Source: Mesorhizobium sp. 131-2-1
GTDB lineage: Bacteria > Pseudomonadota > Alphaproteobacteria > Rhizobiales > Rhizobiaceae
Reading direction: 5' to 3'
DNA length: 64,000 bases
Assembly (NCBI RefSeq): GCF_016756535.1
Contig: NZ_AP023247.1
Span: 1,922,501-1,986,500, forward strand
Shown piece after piece: positions 23,346 through 32,585 of this stretch. Both the position numbers and the translations under genes were made by a program. A model generated the notes under the pieces. It had not been told where the DNA came from and did no database searches. It saw only the letters and a program-made list of their open reading frames with translations. Each line of letters starts with the position of its first letter. Position 1 is the first letter of the stretch.

Positions 23346-25429
23346 GAGATCGTCCCGAGCACCTTGATCTCGACGCCCTTGGCGATCTCGACATGGGAGA
23401 GAACGGGGAGCGTGGTGAACAGGCGCTCGATGATCATGCGCACATAGGGGCGCGCGTCCGGCGCGGTGACCAGCACGAAGCGCTCGCCGGCCTCGAGATG
23501 CTTGCGGATCGCCTTGGTGGCGTCCTGGCCGAACTCCTCCAACTGGCGCGGATCGATGTCGAACTCGCGCACCTCGCCCTTGGCATCGCGCTTGAGGCTC
23601 TGGTGGAAGGCGAGGTCCCAGCGGTTGCCGAGGCGCAGCACCTTGAGCATGCCGCCCTCGGAAAGATCGCCGCAGATTTGCTGCGCCATGCGGATGCGCA
23701 CGTGCTCGACGATCTGCTCGGTGCGGCGCACATGCGGCGCGATCTCGGCGATGGCCTCGATGATCAGGTGCAGGTTGCGGATCGAGACGCGCTCGGCGAG
23801 CAGAAGCTTCAACACCGCCTGCAGGCCGGGATAGGAGATGTGCGAGGTGCAGATCTCGTCGGCGAGCTTGCGGTATTCCGGATCCTGCCTTTCGAGCAGC
23901 GCCTTCATGTCCTTGTAGGAGAGGAGCTGCGGCAGGTTGTTGCGGATCACCTCGGAGAGATGAGTGAGCAGCACCGACATGTTGTCGGCATAGGTGTAGC
24001 TCTCGCGCTTCAGGTCCTCGGCGAAGGTCTCGAGCACCGAGAAGGCGCGCATGCCGAAGGCCGGCTCACGGATCTCCTCGCCGGGCAGCTCCGGCACGTC
24101 GCGGGTGCCGAGCAGCACCATGATCTCGCCGACGCGCATCTGGTATTCGGCGACCACCGTGCCATGGACCTTGATCTGATAGCTTTTCGGCGGAATGGCG
24201 AAGTCGTCGGCGACACGCACTTCCGGCACCACGAAGCCGTATTGTTGGGCGAACTTCTTGCGCATCTTGGCCATGCGGAAGACCAGTTCCTGGTGCGACA
24301 CCAGCAGCCGCGTCGACAGCTGCTTGCCGATCAGGAGCTCGATCTCGGCGGTGGTCAGCGAGGCCTTGACCGAGTTCTTCTCTTCCTCGGCCTTCTTGGC
24401 CTTCTCCTCATCCTTCAGCGCTTCGGCGGCAGCCATGGCGCGATTCTGGCGCATCGGAATGACGTAGCCGAGCGCCGCCATGCCGCCGGCCAGGGCAAAG
24501 AATGGGAACAGCGGCAGGCCGGGCATCAGGCCCAGGATGACCAGAAGGAACGCCGCGACATAGAGCGCTCGCGGATGGGCGCCGAGCTGGCCGAACACGG
24601 CCTGGTTGGTTGAGCCGCGGGTGCCGCCCTTGGAGACCAGCATGCCGGCGGCGAGCGAGACGATCAGCGCCGGGATCTGGGTGACGAGGCCGTCGCCCAC
24701 CGACAGCTTGATGAACACGTCGGCGGCTTCGCCCATGCCCATGCCGTGGCGGATATAGCCGATGGCGATGCCGCCGACGATGTTGATGGCGGTGATGATG
24801 AGGCCGGCGATGGCGTCGCCGCGCACGAATTTCGAGGCGCCGTCCATCGAGCCGAAGAAGGAGGATTCCTCTTCCAGCTCGCGGCGGCGCAGCTGCGCGG
24901 TCTTCTCGTCGATCATGCCGGCGGACAGGTCGGCGTCGATCGACATCTGCTTGCCGGGGATGGCGTCGAGGGTGAAGCGGGCGCCAACCTCGGCGATACG
25001 GGTTGCGCCCTTGGTGATGACGATGAAGTTCACCACGATCAGGATCAGGAAGACGATCAGGCCGATGACGAAATCGCTCGACATCACCAGCTTGGAGAAG
25101 CCCGAGATGACATAGCCGGCCGCATGCGTGCCTTCATTGCCGTGCGACAGGATCATGCGCGTGGTGGCGATGTTGAGCGACAGCCTGAGCATGGTGGCGA
25201 TCAGCAGAACGGTCGGGAAGGACGAGAAGTCGAGCGGCCGCTGGATCCACAGCGCCACCATCAGGATCAGCACCGACAACGCGATCGAGAAGGCGAGGCC
25301 GATGTCGATGAGGAAGGCCGGGATCGGCAGGAAGAGCACCGCCAGGATGACGACGATGCCCAGCGCGAAGAAGACGTCGCGACCGTTCTTGGCCGCCACT
25401 CCGGCCGGAATGCTTTCGCTGATCGCCAT
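23342..25429 (-). CDS. flhA: Flagellar export gate protein FlhA
   Basis: A 695-residue protein of normal FlhA length. The N-terminal half has about eight membrane helices and the FHIPEP signature (151-168, [18 protein letters not shown]). The C-terminal cytoplasmic half (about 350-695) is the substrate- and chaperone-docking domain. It drives export using the proton motive force. Upstream on this strand, fliQ is almost 13 kb away, although the two are neighbours in other rhizobia. Confidence 0.97.
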   Translation of the reverse strand: MAISESIPAGVAAKNGRDVFFALGIVVILAVLFLPIPAFLIDIGLAFSIALSVLILMVALWIQRPLDFSSFPTVLLIATMLRLSLNIATTRMILSHGNEGTHAAGYVISGFSKLVMSSDFVIGLIVFLILIVVNFIVITKGATRIAEVGARFTLDAIPGKQMSIDADLSAGMIDEKTAQLRRRELEEESSFFGSMDGASKFVRGDAIAGLIITAINIVGGIAIGYIRHGMGMGEAADVFIKLSVGDGLVTQIPALIVSLAAGMLVSKGGTRGSTNQAVFGQLGAHPRALYVAAFLLVILGLMPGLPLFPFFALAGGMAALGYVIPMRQNRAMAAAEALKDEEKAKKAEEEKNSVKASLTTAEIELLIGKQLSTRLLVSHQELVFRMAKMRKKFAQQYGFVVPEVRVADDFAIPPKSYQIKVHGTVVAEYQMRVGEIMVLLGTRDVPELPGEEIREPAFGMRAFSVLETFAEDLKRESYTYADNMSVLLTHLSEVIRNNLPQLLSYKDMKALLERQDPEYRKLADEICTSHISYPGLQAVLKLLLAERVSIRNLHLIIEAIAEIAPHVRRTEQIVEHVRIRMAQQICGDLSEGGMLKVLRLGNRWDLAFHQSLKRDAKGEVREFDIDPRQLEEFGQDATKAIRKHLEAGERFVLVTAPDARPYVRMIIERLFTTLPVLSHVEIAKGVEIKVLGTIS

Positions 25430-25557
25430 TTCGTCCTCAAGCCTTCACCCTGCCGAACGCGCGGCAGCCCTTCGAGCCTAACCAGCCAAGCTTGCGCGAG
25501 GGTGGGAGACTGGCTACTGCCGAAAGGCCGCGCGCAACGTTCAGAAGGGAAGCCCGC

Positions 25558-25857
25558 ATGCTCGTGATCATCGGCACCGTCCGCCTGCCGGCGCACAGGC
25601 TGGACGAGGCAAGGCCAACTATGGCGAAGATGGTGGCGGCGAGCCGGGCCGAGCCTGGCTGCCTCGAATATTCGTACGCGCAGGACGTCCTCGACGCCGG
25701 GCTGATCCGAGTCACGGAAGTGTGGAGCGACAGGGCCGCGCTCGAGGCGCATTTCCGCTCGCCGCACATCGCCGACTGGCGCGCGAGCTGGGCCTCGCTC
25801 GGCATCGGCGAGCGAAATCTCGTGCTCTACGAAGCTGGCGACGCCAGGCGGACCTGA
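25558..25857 (+). CDS. Antibiotic biosynthesis monooxygenase (ABM) domain protein
   Basis: A 99-residue single ABM domain (MLVIIGTVRLPAHRLDEARPTM, AEPGCLEYSYAQD, VTEVWSDRAALEAHF). Such ferredoxin-like dimers act as quinol monooxygenases of the YgiN type or related enzymes. ATG 25558 follows AGAAGGGA. It is divergent from flhA and is the first gene of the non-flagellar block. Confidence 0.88.
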   Translation: MLVIIGTVRLPAHRLDEARPTMAKMVAASRAEPGCLEYSYAQDVLDAGLIRVTEVWSDRAALEAHFRSPHIADWRASWASLGIGERNLVLYEAGDARRT

Positions 25858-25902
25858 TCCGGGCAGTCTTCCTCGATATCATCTCGATCACGCAGCGCCA
25901 AA

Positions 25903-27786
25903 ATGGCGCCACAAGCAGTCGGCATTGCGATTGCCACGCAATGCCGCCGGGCGTATCAGGCTCGGCAACCCACCATCCCCTCGGACTATCGGCGAGCCGC
26001 TCCGGTGCCTGCCAGAAACCATAGCCAAGTCTATGCCCGCCGGCTTCGCGCGGTGCTGATCCGATCGATCCCGCTGCTCGAAGCGCGCGGCATCGCCATC
26101 GTCGTCCTTGCGGGCGTCGTCGGCGTGATGTCGGGCGCGCTGGTCACCGGCATGAGCGCGCTGGTGCAAGGCATGCACTGGCTGCTGTTCGGCGTGCAGC
26201 CGGGCGGCCGGCTGTCGGCGATGTTCTCGCTGGCAAGCCCGGTGCAGGCGCTGATCCCGGCGATCGGCGGCATCCTGCTCGGGCTGACCGTGATCTGGCT
26301 CAGGAAGCGCAAGTTCCGCACCCCGGTCGACCCGATCGAGGCCAACGCGCTCTATGGCGGGCGCATGTCGCTCACCGACACGTTCATCATCGCCGGACAG
26401 ACAATGCTTTCCAGCGGCTTCGGCGCCTCGGTCGGGCTGGAGGCCGGCTACACGCAGGTCGGCTCGGGCCTGGCGTCGCGACTGGCGCGCGCCTTCCGGC
26501 TGCGCCGCAACGACGTCCGCATCCTCGTCGGCTGCGGCGCCGCCGGCGCCATCGCCGCCGCCTTCGACGCGCCGCTGACCGGCGCCTTCTATGGCTTCGA
26601 ACTGATCATCGGCATCTATTCGGTCGCCAATGTCGCACCGGTGATGACGGCGGCGATCTGCGCATCGCTGACCGCCGAGGTGTTCGGCGTCGTGCCGTTT
26701 CCGCTGGAACTGTCCGGCCTGCCGGCGCTGACCGCCAGCCAGTACATCCCGTTCCTGCTGCTCGGCCTGCTCGGCGGCGCCGCCTCGATCGCCATCATGC
26801 ATCTGGTCAGCCTGATCGAAAACGCCTTTGCCCGTCTGTCGGTCGACGCCTCGCTGCGACCCTTCATCGGCGGCATCCTCGTCGGGCTGCTCGGGCTGGT
26901 CACGCCACAGGTGCTGTCCAGCGGCCATGGCGCGCTGCATCGCGAGTTCGCGATGAACTATGGGCTTGGTGTCGTCGCCAGCGTCTTCGTGCTGAAGCTG
27001 GCGGCGTCGGCGATCTCGCTGGGCTCGGGGTTTCGCGGCGGCCTGTTCTTTGCCTCGCTGTTCCTCGGCGCGCTGCTCGGCAAGGTCTTCGCCGGGGTGA
27101 TGGCCATCGCCTCTCCAGCGACCGGCATCGATCCGGCGGTGGCAGCTGTCGTCGGCATGACGTCGCTCGCCGTCGGCGTGGTCGGAGCGCCGCTGACGAT
27201 GACCTTCCTGGCGCTGGAATCGACACGCGACCTGACGCTCACCGGCGTCGTCCTGGCGGCCTCGATCATGGCGGCGATCCTGGTGCGCGAGACCTTCGGC
27301 TACTCCTTCTCGACCTGGCGCTTCCACCTGCGCGGCGAGTCCATCCGCAGCGCCCACGACGTCGGCTGGATGCGCAGCCTCACGGTCGGCTCGATGATGC
27401 GCAAGGATGTCCGCACCATCGATGCCGCAACGACGCTCGATGCCTTCCGCAAGGCGGTGCCGCTGGGCTCGGCCCAACGCGTCATCGCCGTGGACGAGGG
27501 CCAGCACTATGTCGGCGTGCTGATCGTGGCGGAACTGCACAGCGAGCTTTCGGATAGCGAGACTCCGGTGAGTGCGCTGGCCGAGTTCAAGGATGCGGTG
27601 CTGGTGCCCTCCATGAACGTCCAGTCAGCCGCCGAAACCTTCCAGCGCGCCGGCGCCGAGGAGCTGGCCGTGGTCGAGGATTTCGCCGATCGTGTCGTGC
27701 TCGGCTTGCTGACCGAAAGCCATCTGATGCGGCGCTATGCCGAGGAACTCGACAAGGCGCGACGCGATCTGTCCGGCGAAGGGTAG
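25903..27786 (+). CDS. ClC family chloride channel/antiporter with C-terminal CBS domains
   Basis: A 627-residue protein with a ClC core (about 60-470) and a CBS pair at the C-terminus (about 490-610). The gating Glu is kept at E180 in the segment GASVGLEAGYTQVGSG, which takes the place of GREGP. The helix N motif appears as GSGFRGGLFFASLFLG. These deviations mark a divergent bacterial ClC branch. It would move chloride in exchange for protons or act as a channel. The first 45 residues are probably cytoplasmic; ATG 25903 lacks a clear ribosome site, so a later start is possible. Confidence 0.9.
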   Translation: MAPQAVGIAIATQCRRAYQARQPTIPSDYRRAAPVPARNHSQVYARRLRAVLIRSIPLLEARGIAIVVLAGVVGVMSGALVTGMSALVQGMHWLLFGVQPGGRLSAMFSLASPVQALIPAIGGILLGLTVIWLRKRKFRTPVDPIEANALYGGRMSLTDTFIIAGQTMLSSGFGASVGLEAGYTQVGSGLASRLARAFRLRRNDVRILVGCGAAGAIAAAFDAPLTGAFYGFELIIGIYSVANVAPVMTAAICASLTAEVFGVVPFPLELSGLPALTASQYIPFLLLGLLGGAASIAIMHLVSLIENAFARLSVDASLRPFIGGILVGLLGLVTPQVLSSGHGALHREFAMNYGLGVVASVFVLKLAASAISLGSGFRGGLFFASLFLGALLGKVFAGVMAIASPATGIDPAVAAVVGMTSLAVGVVGAPLTMTFLALESTRDLTLTGVVLAASIMAAILVRETFGYSFSTWRFHLRGESIRSAHDVGWMRSLTVGSMMRKDVRTIDAATTLDAFRKAVPLGSAQRVIAVDEGQHYVGVLIVAELHSELSDSETPVSALAEFKDAVLVPSMNVQSAAETFQRAGAEELAVVEDFADRVVLGLLTESHLMRRYAEELDKARRDLSGEG

Positions 27787-27909
27787 CGGGATCTCCCCAC
27801 GCATATCTTGCCGATCCGCCGTCGCGCCTTCTGCCGCCGCGGTATCCCTCCAGCCTGAAATCTGGCCCACACGTTGGTGCGAGCCTGGCGCCACGCGCGG
27901 CTTGCCGGT

Positions 27910-27928
27910 TGTACAGTGGTACTGTACA
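27910..27928 (+). promoter_or_regulatory. Palindromic operator before the XRE-cupin gene
   Basis: A perfect inverted repeat TGTACAG-tggta-CTGTACA (27910-27916 with 27922-27928), with a second overlapping palindrome ACTGTACAGT. It lies 28 nt before the start of the XRE-cupin regulator and is a natural candidate for its own binding site. Confidence 0.6.
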
Positions 27929-27955
27929 GTCTGTTAAGTGACGTGAGGAGACGGC

Positions 27956-28615
27956 ATGCGCAAGGCTTCCGGCCAGGCTTCGGCAAAGACGGGCGACGCA
28001 TCGGCCGCGGCGCATGCCCATCAGGTGCTTGGCATGCGCCTCAAGACCCTTCGGCTTGCCCGCAGGCTGTCGCTGCGGGAGCTAGCCGAGGCAACCGGAA
28101 CCAGCGCCAGCTTCATCAGCCAGCTCGAACGCGGCCTGACCGGCGCCAGCACCGCCTCGCTCAACCAGATGGCTTCGGCGCTCGGCGTCAGCGTGGCAAT
28201 GCTGTTCGAGGAGAGCGCAACGCAGAACCATGGGGTTTTGAGACGCAGCGAGCGGCCGAGCCTGCCGCCCAGCGACGGCTGCCGCAAGATGCTTTTGTCG
28301 CGTCCGCCGCTGAGCGACATGGAAGTCTATGTCGGCGAATTCGACATTGGCGGCTCGACCGGGCCCGATCTCTACACCCATGGCGACGCGCACGAGATGC
28401 TCATCGTGCTGCGCGGCATCGTCGAGGTCTCGCTCGGCGAGGCGCGCCACGTGCTCGAGGAAGGCGACAGCATCGAATACACGACCTCGACGCCGCATCG
28501 CAGCGAGAACATCGGCGGCGGCCGCGCCGAAGTGATGTGGATCATCGCGCCGCCGACCTCGGCACGCGCCGAGCTCGACCAATACACGGCCTGGAAACCG
28601 CTCGCGGCCAGGTAG
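27956..28615 (+). CDS. XRE family regulator with cupin domain (PuuR-like architecture)
   Basis: A 219-residue regulator. A helix-turn-helix (about 22-78, MRLKTLRLARRLSLRELAEATGTSASFISQLERG) is followed by a cupin domain (about 110-210) with DLYTHGDAHEMLIVLRGIVEV and EGDSIEYTTSTPHRSEN. PuuR, the putrescine catabolism repressor, has this layout. ATG 27956 follows GAGGAG. It lies directly before a polyamine-type transporter operon, which it probably controls. The specific ligand is inferred. Confidence 0.88.
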   Translation: MRKASGQASAKTGDASAAAHAHQVLGMRLKTLRLARRLSLRELAEATGTSASFISQLERGLTGASTASLNQMASALGVSVAMLFEESATQNHGVLRRSERPSLPPSDGCRKMLLSRPPLSDMEVYVGEFDIGGSTGPDLYTHGDAHEMLIVLRGIVEVSLGEARHVLEEGDSIEYTTSTPHRSENIGGGRAEVMWIIAPPTSARAELDQYTAWKPLAAR

Positions 28616-28655
28616 TTCCGATCAGAACGCGGGTAGCAATGGGAGAATGACAGTC

Positions 28656-29732
28656 ATGCTGAATTCGAAATGTTTGGCGCTTGGCGCCGCGATGGTGCTC
28701 AGCCTGCTGGGCACCGCCGCGATGGCGCAGGAGAAGCCGGTCGCGGGCGCGGTGAAGGAAGGTTCGCTCAAGGGCAAGACCCTGACGTTCGTCTCCTTCG
28801 GCGGCATCTACCAGGACGGCCAGGTGGCCGCGCTCAAGGAGTTCGTCGACAAGTCCGGCGTCACCTTGCTCAATGACGGTCCGACGGAGATCGCCAAGCT
28901 GCAGGCGCAGGTGGAATCGGGCAACGTCACCTGGGATGTGGTCGACACCGCCGACTTCCCGCCCTACGTCTATTGCGGCAAGCTGTTCCAGAAGCTCGAC
29001 CTCTCCAAGCTCGACGTCTCGCACATTCCCGAGGGCCAAGTCAGCGAGTGCTCGGTGCCGGCGATGAACTACGGCGTCGTGCTTATGTACAACGCCGAGA
29101 AGTACAAGGATAACCCGCCCAAGAGCTGGGCCGACTTCTTCGATACGGCAAAGTTCCCGGGCGTGCGCGGCATCGACGGCTCCGGCGACTTCACCGGCGG
29201 CCTGCTGGAGCAGGCCCTCAAGGTCAGCGGCGGCGATCCGAAGGCGATGACATCAGCCGATATCGACAAGGCGATCGATGTGGTCCGCAAGCTCGGCTCC
29301 GACACGATCTACTGGAAGACCGGCGCGGAATCGCAGCAGCTCGCCGAGTCCGGCGAGGCCGACATGCTGATGATGTGGACCGGCCGCGCCATGACGGCGG
29401 TCAAGAACGGCGCCAAATACGCGCCGGCCTGGCAGGACTGGCTGGTGGTGATGGACCAGATGACCATTCCCGTCGGCGTCAAGGACACGGATGCAGCCTA
29501 TGCGCTGCTCAACGCCTATCTCGGCAAGCAGTCGCAGGAGGTGCTGACGCAGACGACCTCCTACACGCCGATCAACAATGAGGCGCAGCCGAAGGTCGAC
29601 ACCTCCGTTGCCGCCTTCCTGACCAACACACCCGATCGCCAGAAGCAGGGCTACAAGCAGAACATCAAGTTCTGGGTCGAGAACTTCCAGGTGGCGCAGG
29701 AGAAGTGGTCCGCGATGATGGCGGGCAACTAA
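28656..29732 (+). CDS. Polyamine-type ABC transporter, periplasmic substrate-binding protein
   Basis: A 358-residue solute-binding protein with a signal peptide (about 1-24, cut near AMAQEK) and the family 1/PotD-like pattern TLTFVSFGGIYQDGQ, WDVVDTADFPPYVYCG, MNYGVVLMYNAEKY and KSWADFFDTAKFPGVRG. It captures a small cation such as putrescine or spermidine, or a related compound. ATG 28656 is preferred over 28647 because GGGAGA is only one base before the latter. It is the first gene of the transporter operon. Confidence 0.9.
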   Translation: MLNSKCLALGAAMVLSLLGTAAMAQEKPVAGAVKEGSLKGKTLTFVSFGGIYQDGQVAALKEFVDKSGVTLLNDGPTEIAKLQAQVESGNVTWDVVDTADFPPYVYCGKLFQKLDLSKLDVSHIPEGQVSECSVPAMNYGVVLMYNAEKYKDNPPKSWADFFDTAKFPGVRGIDGSGDFTGGLLEQALKVSGGDPKAMTSADIDKAIDVVRKLGSDTIYWKTGAESQQLAESGEADMLMMWTGRAMTAVKNGAKYAPAWQDWLVVMDQMTIPVGVKDTDAAYALLNAYLGKQSQEVLTQTTSYTPINNEAQPKVDTSVAAFLTNTPDRQKQGYKQNIKFWVENFQVAQEKWSAMMAGN

Positions 29733-29754
29733 GCGGCGAACGGAGAGAAAGGCC

Positions 29755-30639
29755 GTGAGCGCGTCCGGGCCGACAAGCAGGTCGGCTGGCCAACCCGCCG
29801 CCGAGGGGCGGCCGGGATGGGCATGGAGGCCGTACGCGCTCGCGCTGCCGGCACTCATCCTGCTCGTCGCGGTGATCGGCTATCCGCTGCTCACCATCGT
29901 GCTGCGCAGCCTCTCGGAGCCGGAATGGGGCGTGCAGAACTATGCCTGGTTCTTCGGCGCGCCAGTCAATCTCACGGTGCTGCAGCGGACCTTCACCATC
30001 TCGGCCTGGGTCACGCTGGTGTGCGTGGTCTCGGCCTATCCTTACGCCTATCTCATGACCGCGGTCGGACCGCGCATCCGGCTGGTGCTGGTGCTCTGCG
30101 TGCTGATCCCGTTCTGGGTGAGCGGGGTGGTGCGTACCCTGTCCTGGGTGATCCTGCTGCAGGATTCGGGCGTCATCAATTCGCTGCTGCGCGCGGCCGG
30201 GCTGAGCGGCGTCAAGCTGATCCGCACCCAGACCGGCGTGGTGATCGGCATGGCGCAGGTGCTTTTGCCGTTCATGATCCTGCCGCTCTATTCGGTCATG
30301 AAGGGCATCGACCTCAGGCTGATGCGGGCGGCGCAGAGCCTCGGCGCACGACCGCTGCGCGCGTTCTTCACCGTCTACCTGCCGCTGTCGCTGCCGGGAG
30401 TCTATGCCGGCGCCATCATCGTCTTCATCCTGGCGCTCGGCTTCTACATCACGCCCGCGCTGCTCGGCGGTCCGCGCTCGACCATGCTATCGACGCTGGT
30501 GCAGACACAGGTGCTCAGCCTGCTGCAATGGGGCCGCGGCGGCGCGATGGGCGTGGTGCTGCTCGTCGCGACCTTCGTGCTGCTGGCGCTGGCGGCACCC
30601 GTGATGCGCTCCAGGCACCGGGATGCGGGGCGGCGCTGA
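29755..30639 (+). CDS. Polyamine-type ABC transporter permease (PotB-like)
   Basis: A 294-residue inner-membrane permease with six predicted helices and the EAA loop (SLGARPLRAFFTVYLPLSLPG). GTG 29755 follows GGAGAGAAAGG. Its stop codon overlaps the start of the second permease by one base (TGATG). It forms the channel with the second permease. Confidence 0.92.
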   Translation: MSASGPTSRSAGQPAAEGRPGWAWRPYALALPALILLVAVIGYPLLTIVLRSLSEPEWGVQNYAWFFGAPVNLTVLQRTFTISAWVTLVCVVSAYPYAYLMTAVGPRIRLVLVLCVLIPFWVSGVVRTLSWVILLQDSGVINSLLRAAGLSGVKLIRTQTGVVIGMAQVLLPFMILPLYSVMKGIDLRLMRAAQSLGARPLRAFFTVYLPLSLPGVYAGAIIVFILALGFYITPALLGGPRSTMLSTLVQTQVLSLLQWGRGGAMGVVLLVATFVLLALAAPVMRSRHRDAGRR

Positions 30640-31436
30640 TGGAGATGAAGCCGCTCACGCGCCTCGTCCTCGGGCTGGTCTGCCTGCTGGTGGCGATATG
30701 GCTGGTGGCGCCGACGCTCGTCGTCGTGCCGATGTCGTTCAATGCCAACAAGTCGCTGGCGTTTCCGCCGCAAGGCTTCTCCTGGCAATGGTACCAGAAC
30801 TTCGCCACCAGTCCGGAATGGTCCACCAGTTTCCTGAATTCGCTGAAGGTCGCCTCATTGGTGGCGGTGCTGGCGACGGTGCTCGGCACGCTCGCCGCCT
30901 TCGGCCTCGACCGCATGAAGGCGCGGCCGGCCAACCTTTTGCGGATGCTGATACTGACGCCGATGGTGGTGCCGGGCGTGGTGCTGGCCATCGGCATCTA
31001 TGCCGTCTATCTCGACACCCACCTCGTCGGGACGATGCTGGGCTTCGTGCTCGCGCACACCATCCTTGCGCTTCCCTTCGTGCTGATCGCAGTCTCGGCC
31101 AGCCTCGAAGTGTTCGACAGGCGGCTCGGGACGGCGGCGGCGAGCCTCGGTGCGGGAGCGCTGACCACGTTCCGCACGGTGACGCTGCCGCTGATCCTGC
31201 CCGGCATCCTGTCCGGCCTGCTCTTCGCCTTCGCCACCTCCTTCGACGAGATCGTCGTGTCGCTGTTCATCACCAATCCCTACCTCAAGACATTGCCGGT
31301 GCAGATCTTCTCGTCCATCACGCGCGACGCCGACCCGACGGTCGCTGCCGTCGGCACGATCCTTTTGTGCGCCACCACCATCCTGATCGGCGGCGGCATG
31401 CTTCTCCTTGGCCGTGAGCGGAAGGGACGCCAATGA
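30639..31436 (+). CDS. Polyamine-type ABC transporter permease (PotC-like)
   Basis: A 265-residue permease with six helices and the EAA-type loop (AAASLGAGALTTFRTVTLPLILPG). It pairs with the preceding permease. Its stop overlaps the ATPase start by 4 nt, so all transporter genes are tightly coupled. Confidence 0.93.
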   Translation: MEMKPLTRLVLGLVCLLVAIWLVAPTLVVVPMSFNANKSLAFPPQGFSWQWYQNFATSPEWSTSFLNSLKVASLVAVLATVLGTLAAFGLDRMKARPANLLRMLILTPMVVPGVVLAIGIYAVYLDTHLVGTMLGFVLAHTILALPFVLIAVSASLEVFDRRLGTAAASLGAGALTTFRTVTLPLILPGILSGLLFAFATSFDEIVVSLFITNPYLKTLPVQIFSSITRDADPTVAAVGTILLCATTILIGGGMLLLGRERKGRQ

Positions 31437-32548
31437 ACCCGAGGCAGGCGAGCAAGGGCGCCGCGATCGATCTCGAATCGATCAGCAAGGCCTATGGTGG
31501 CTTCAAGGCGCTGGACGGCGTCTCGCTGCGCATCGAGCCCGGCGAATTCATGACGCTGCTCGGGCCGAGCGGCTCCGGCAAGACGACGACGCTCAACGTG
31601 ATTGCCGGCTTCACCGATGTGACCAGCGGCAAGCTTCAGGTCGGGGGCAAAAGCGTCGTCGGCGTGCCGGCGCACAAGCGCAACATCGGCGTCGTCTTCC
31701 AGCACTACGCGCTTTTTCCGCACATGACGGTCGGTCGCAACGTCGCCTATCCGCTGACTCTGCGCGGCGTCGACCAGGCAGAGCGCAAGGCGCGCGTGGC
31801 AAGGGCGCTCGACATGGTCAAGATGGGCGACTTCGCGCACCGCTATCCGAGCGAACTGTCGGGCGGCCAGCAGCAGCGCGTGGCGCTCGCCCGTGCCATC
31901 GTCTTCGACCCGCCGCTGCTGTTGATGGACGAGCCGCTCGGGGCGCTCGACAAGAAGCTGCGCGAGTGGCTGCAGCTCGAGATCAAGCGCATCCACCGCG
32001 AGCTCGGCACCACCTTCGTCTATGTCACGCACGACCAGGAAGAGGCGCTGGTGCTGTCGGACCGCATCGCCGTGTTCAATCGCGGACAGATCGAGCAGGT
32101 CGGGACCGGCCGGCAACTTTACGATGAACCCGCGACGCTGTTCGTCGGCCGCTTCATCGGCGATTCCACGGTGCTGCGCGGCGAAGCGCGGAGCGACGGC
32201 ACGAGCACCGCGCTAAGCATCGCCGGCGCGACGGTGACGGCGCCAAAGCGCATCAACGGCGAAGCCAGCCCGGTGATGCTGCTGCGTCCCGAAAAGCTCG
32301 CCATCCGCCGGCCCGGCCAGGATGGCGCAAACGGCGCCAACCGGCTGCCGGGGACGATCGCGGAAGCCATCTATCTCGGCTCGGGGTCGAAATACGAAGT
32401 CAAGCTCGCCGACGGTTCGACGGCGATCGTGCGCTCGCCGCTGACCGGTGACAGCTTCGACCTCGGCGAACCAGTGGAGCTTTGCTTCGACGGCGCCGAT
32501 GCCAAGCTCCTGGCCGATGACAGCGCCGCCGATACGACGCTGACCTGA
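31433..32548 (+). CDS. Polyamine-type ABC transporter ATP-binding protein (PotA-like)
   Basis: A 371-residue ATPase with Walker A GPSGSGKTT (44-52), signature LSGGQ (142-146), Walker B LLLMDEP (162-168) and a C-terminal TOBE regulatory domain (about 280-360). It powers uptake through the two permeases. It is followed after 37 nt by the FAD oxidoreductase gene. Confidence 0.95.
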   Translation: MNPRQASKGAAIDLESISKAYGGFKALDGVSLRIEPGEFMTLLGPSGSGKTTTLNVIAGFTDVTSGKLQVGGKSVVGVPAHKRNIGVVFQHYALFPHMTVGRNVAYPLTLRGVDQAERKARVARALDMVKMGDFAHRYPSELSGGQQQRVALARAIVFDPPLLLMDEPLGALDKKLREWLQLEIKRIHRELGTTFVYVTHDQEEALVLSDRIAVFNRGQIEQVGTGRQLYDEPATLFVGRFIGDSTVLRGEARSDGTSTALSIAGATVTAPKRINGEASPVMLLRPEKLAIRRPGQDGANGANRLPGTIAEAIYLGSGSKYEVKLADGSTAIVRSPLTGDSFDLGEPVELCFDGADAKLLADDSAADTTLT

Positions 32549-32585
32549 TCCCGACCAATCCGCCAATCAATCCGAAGGTCATCCC

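Noticed and set aside
25888..27540. 550-codon minus-strand frame opposite the ClC gene
   Set aside because: Asp/Arg/His-rich antisense shadow; the plus-strand frame has the ClC and CBS pattern.
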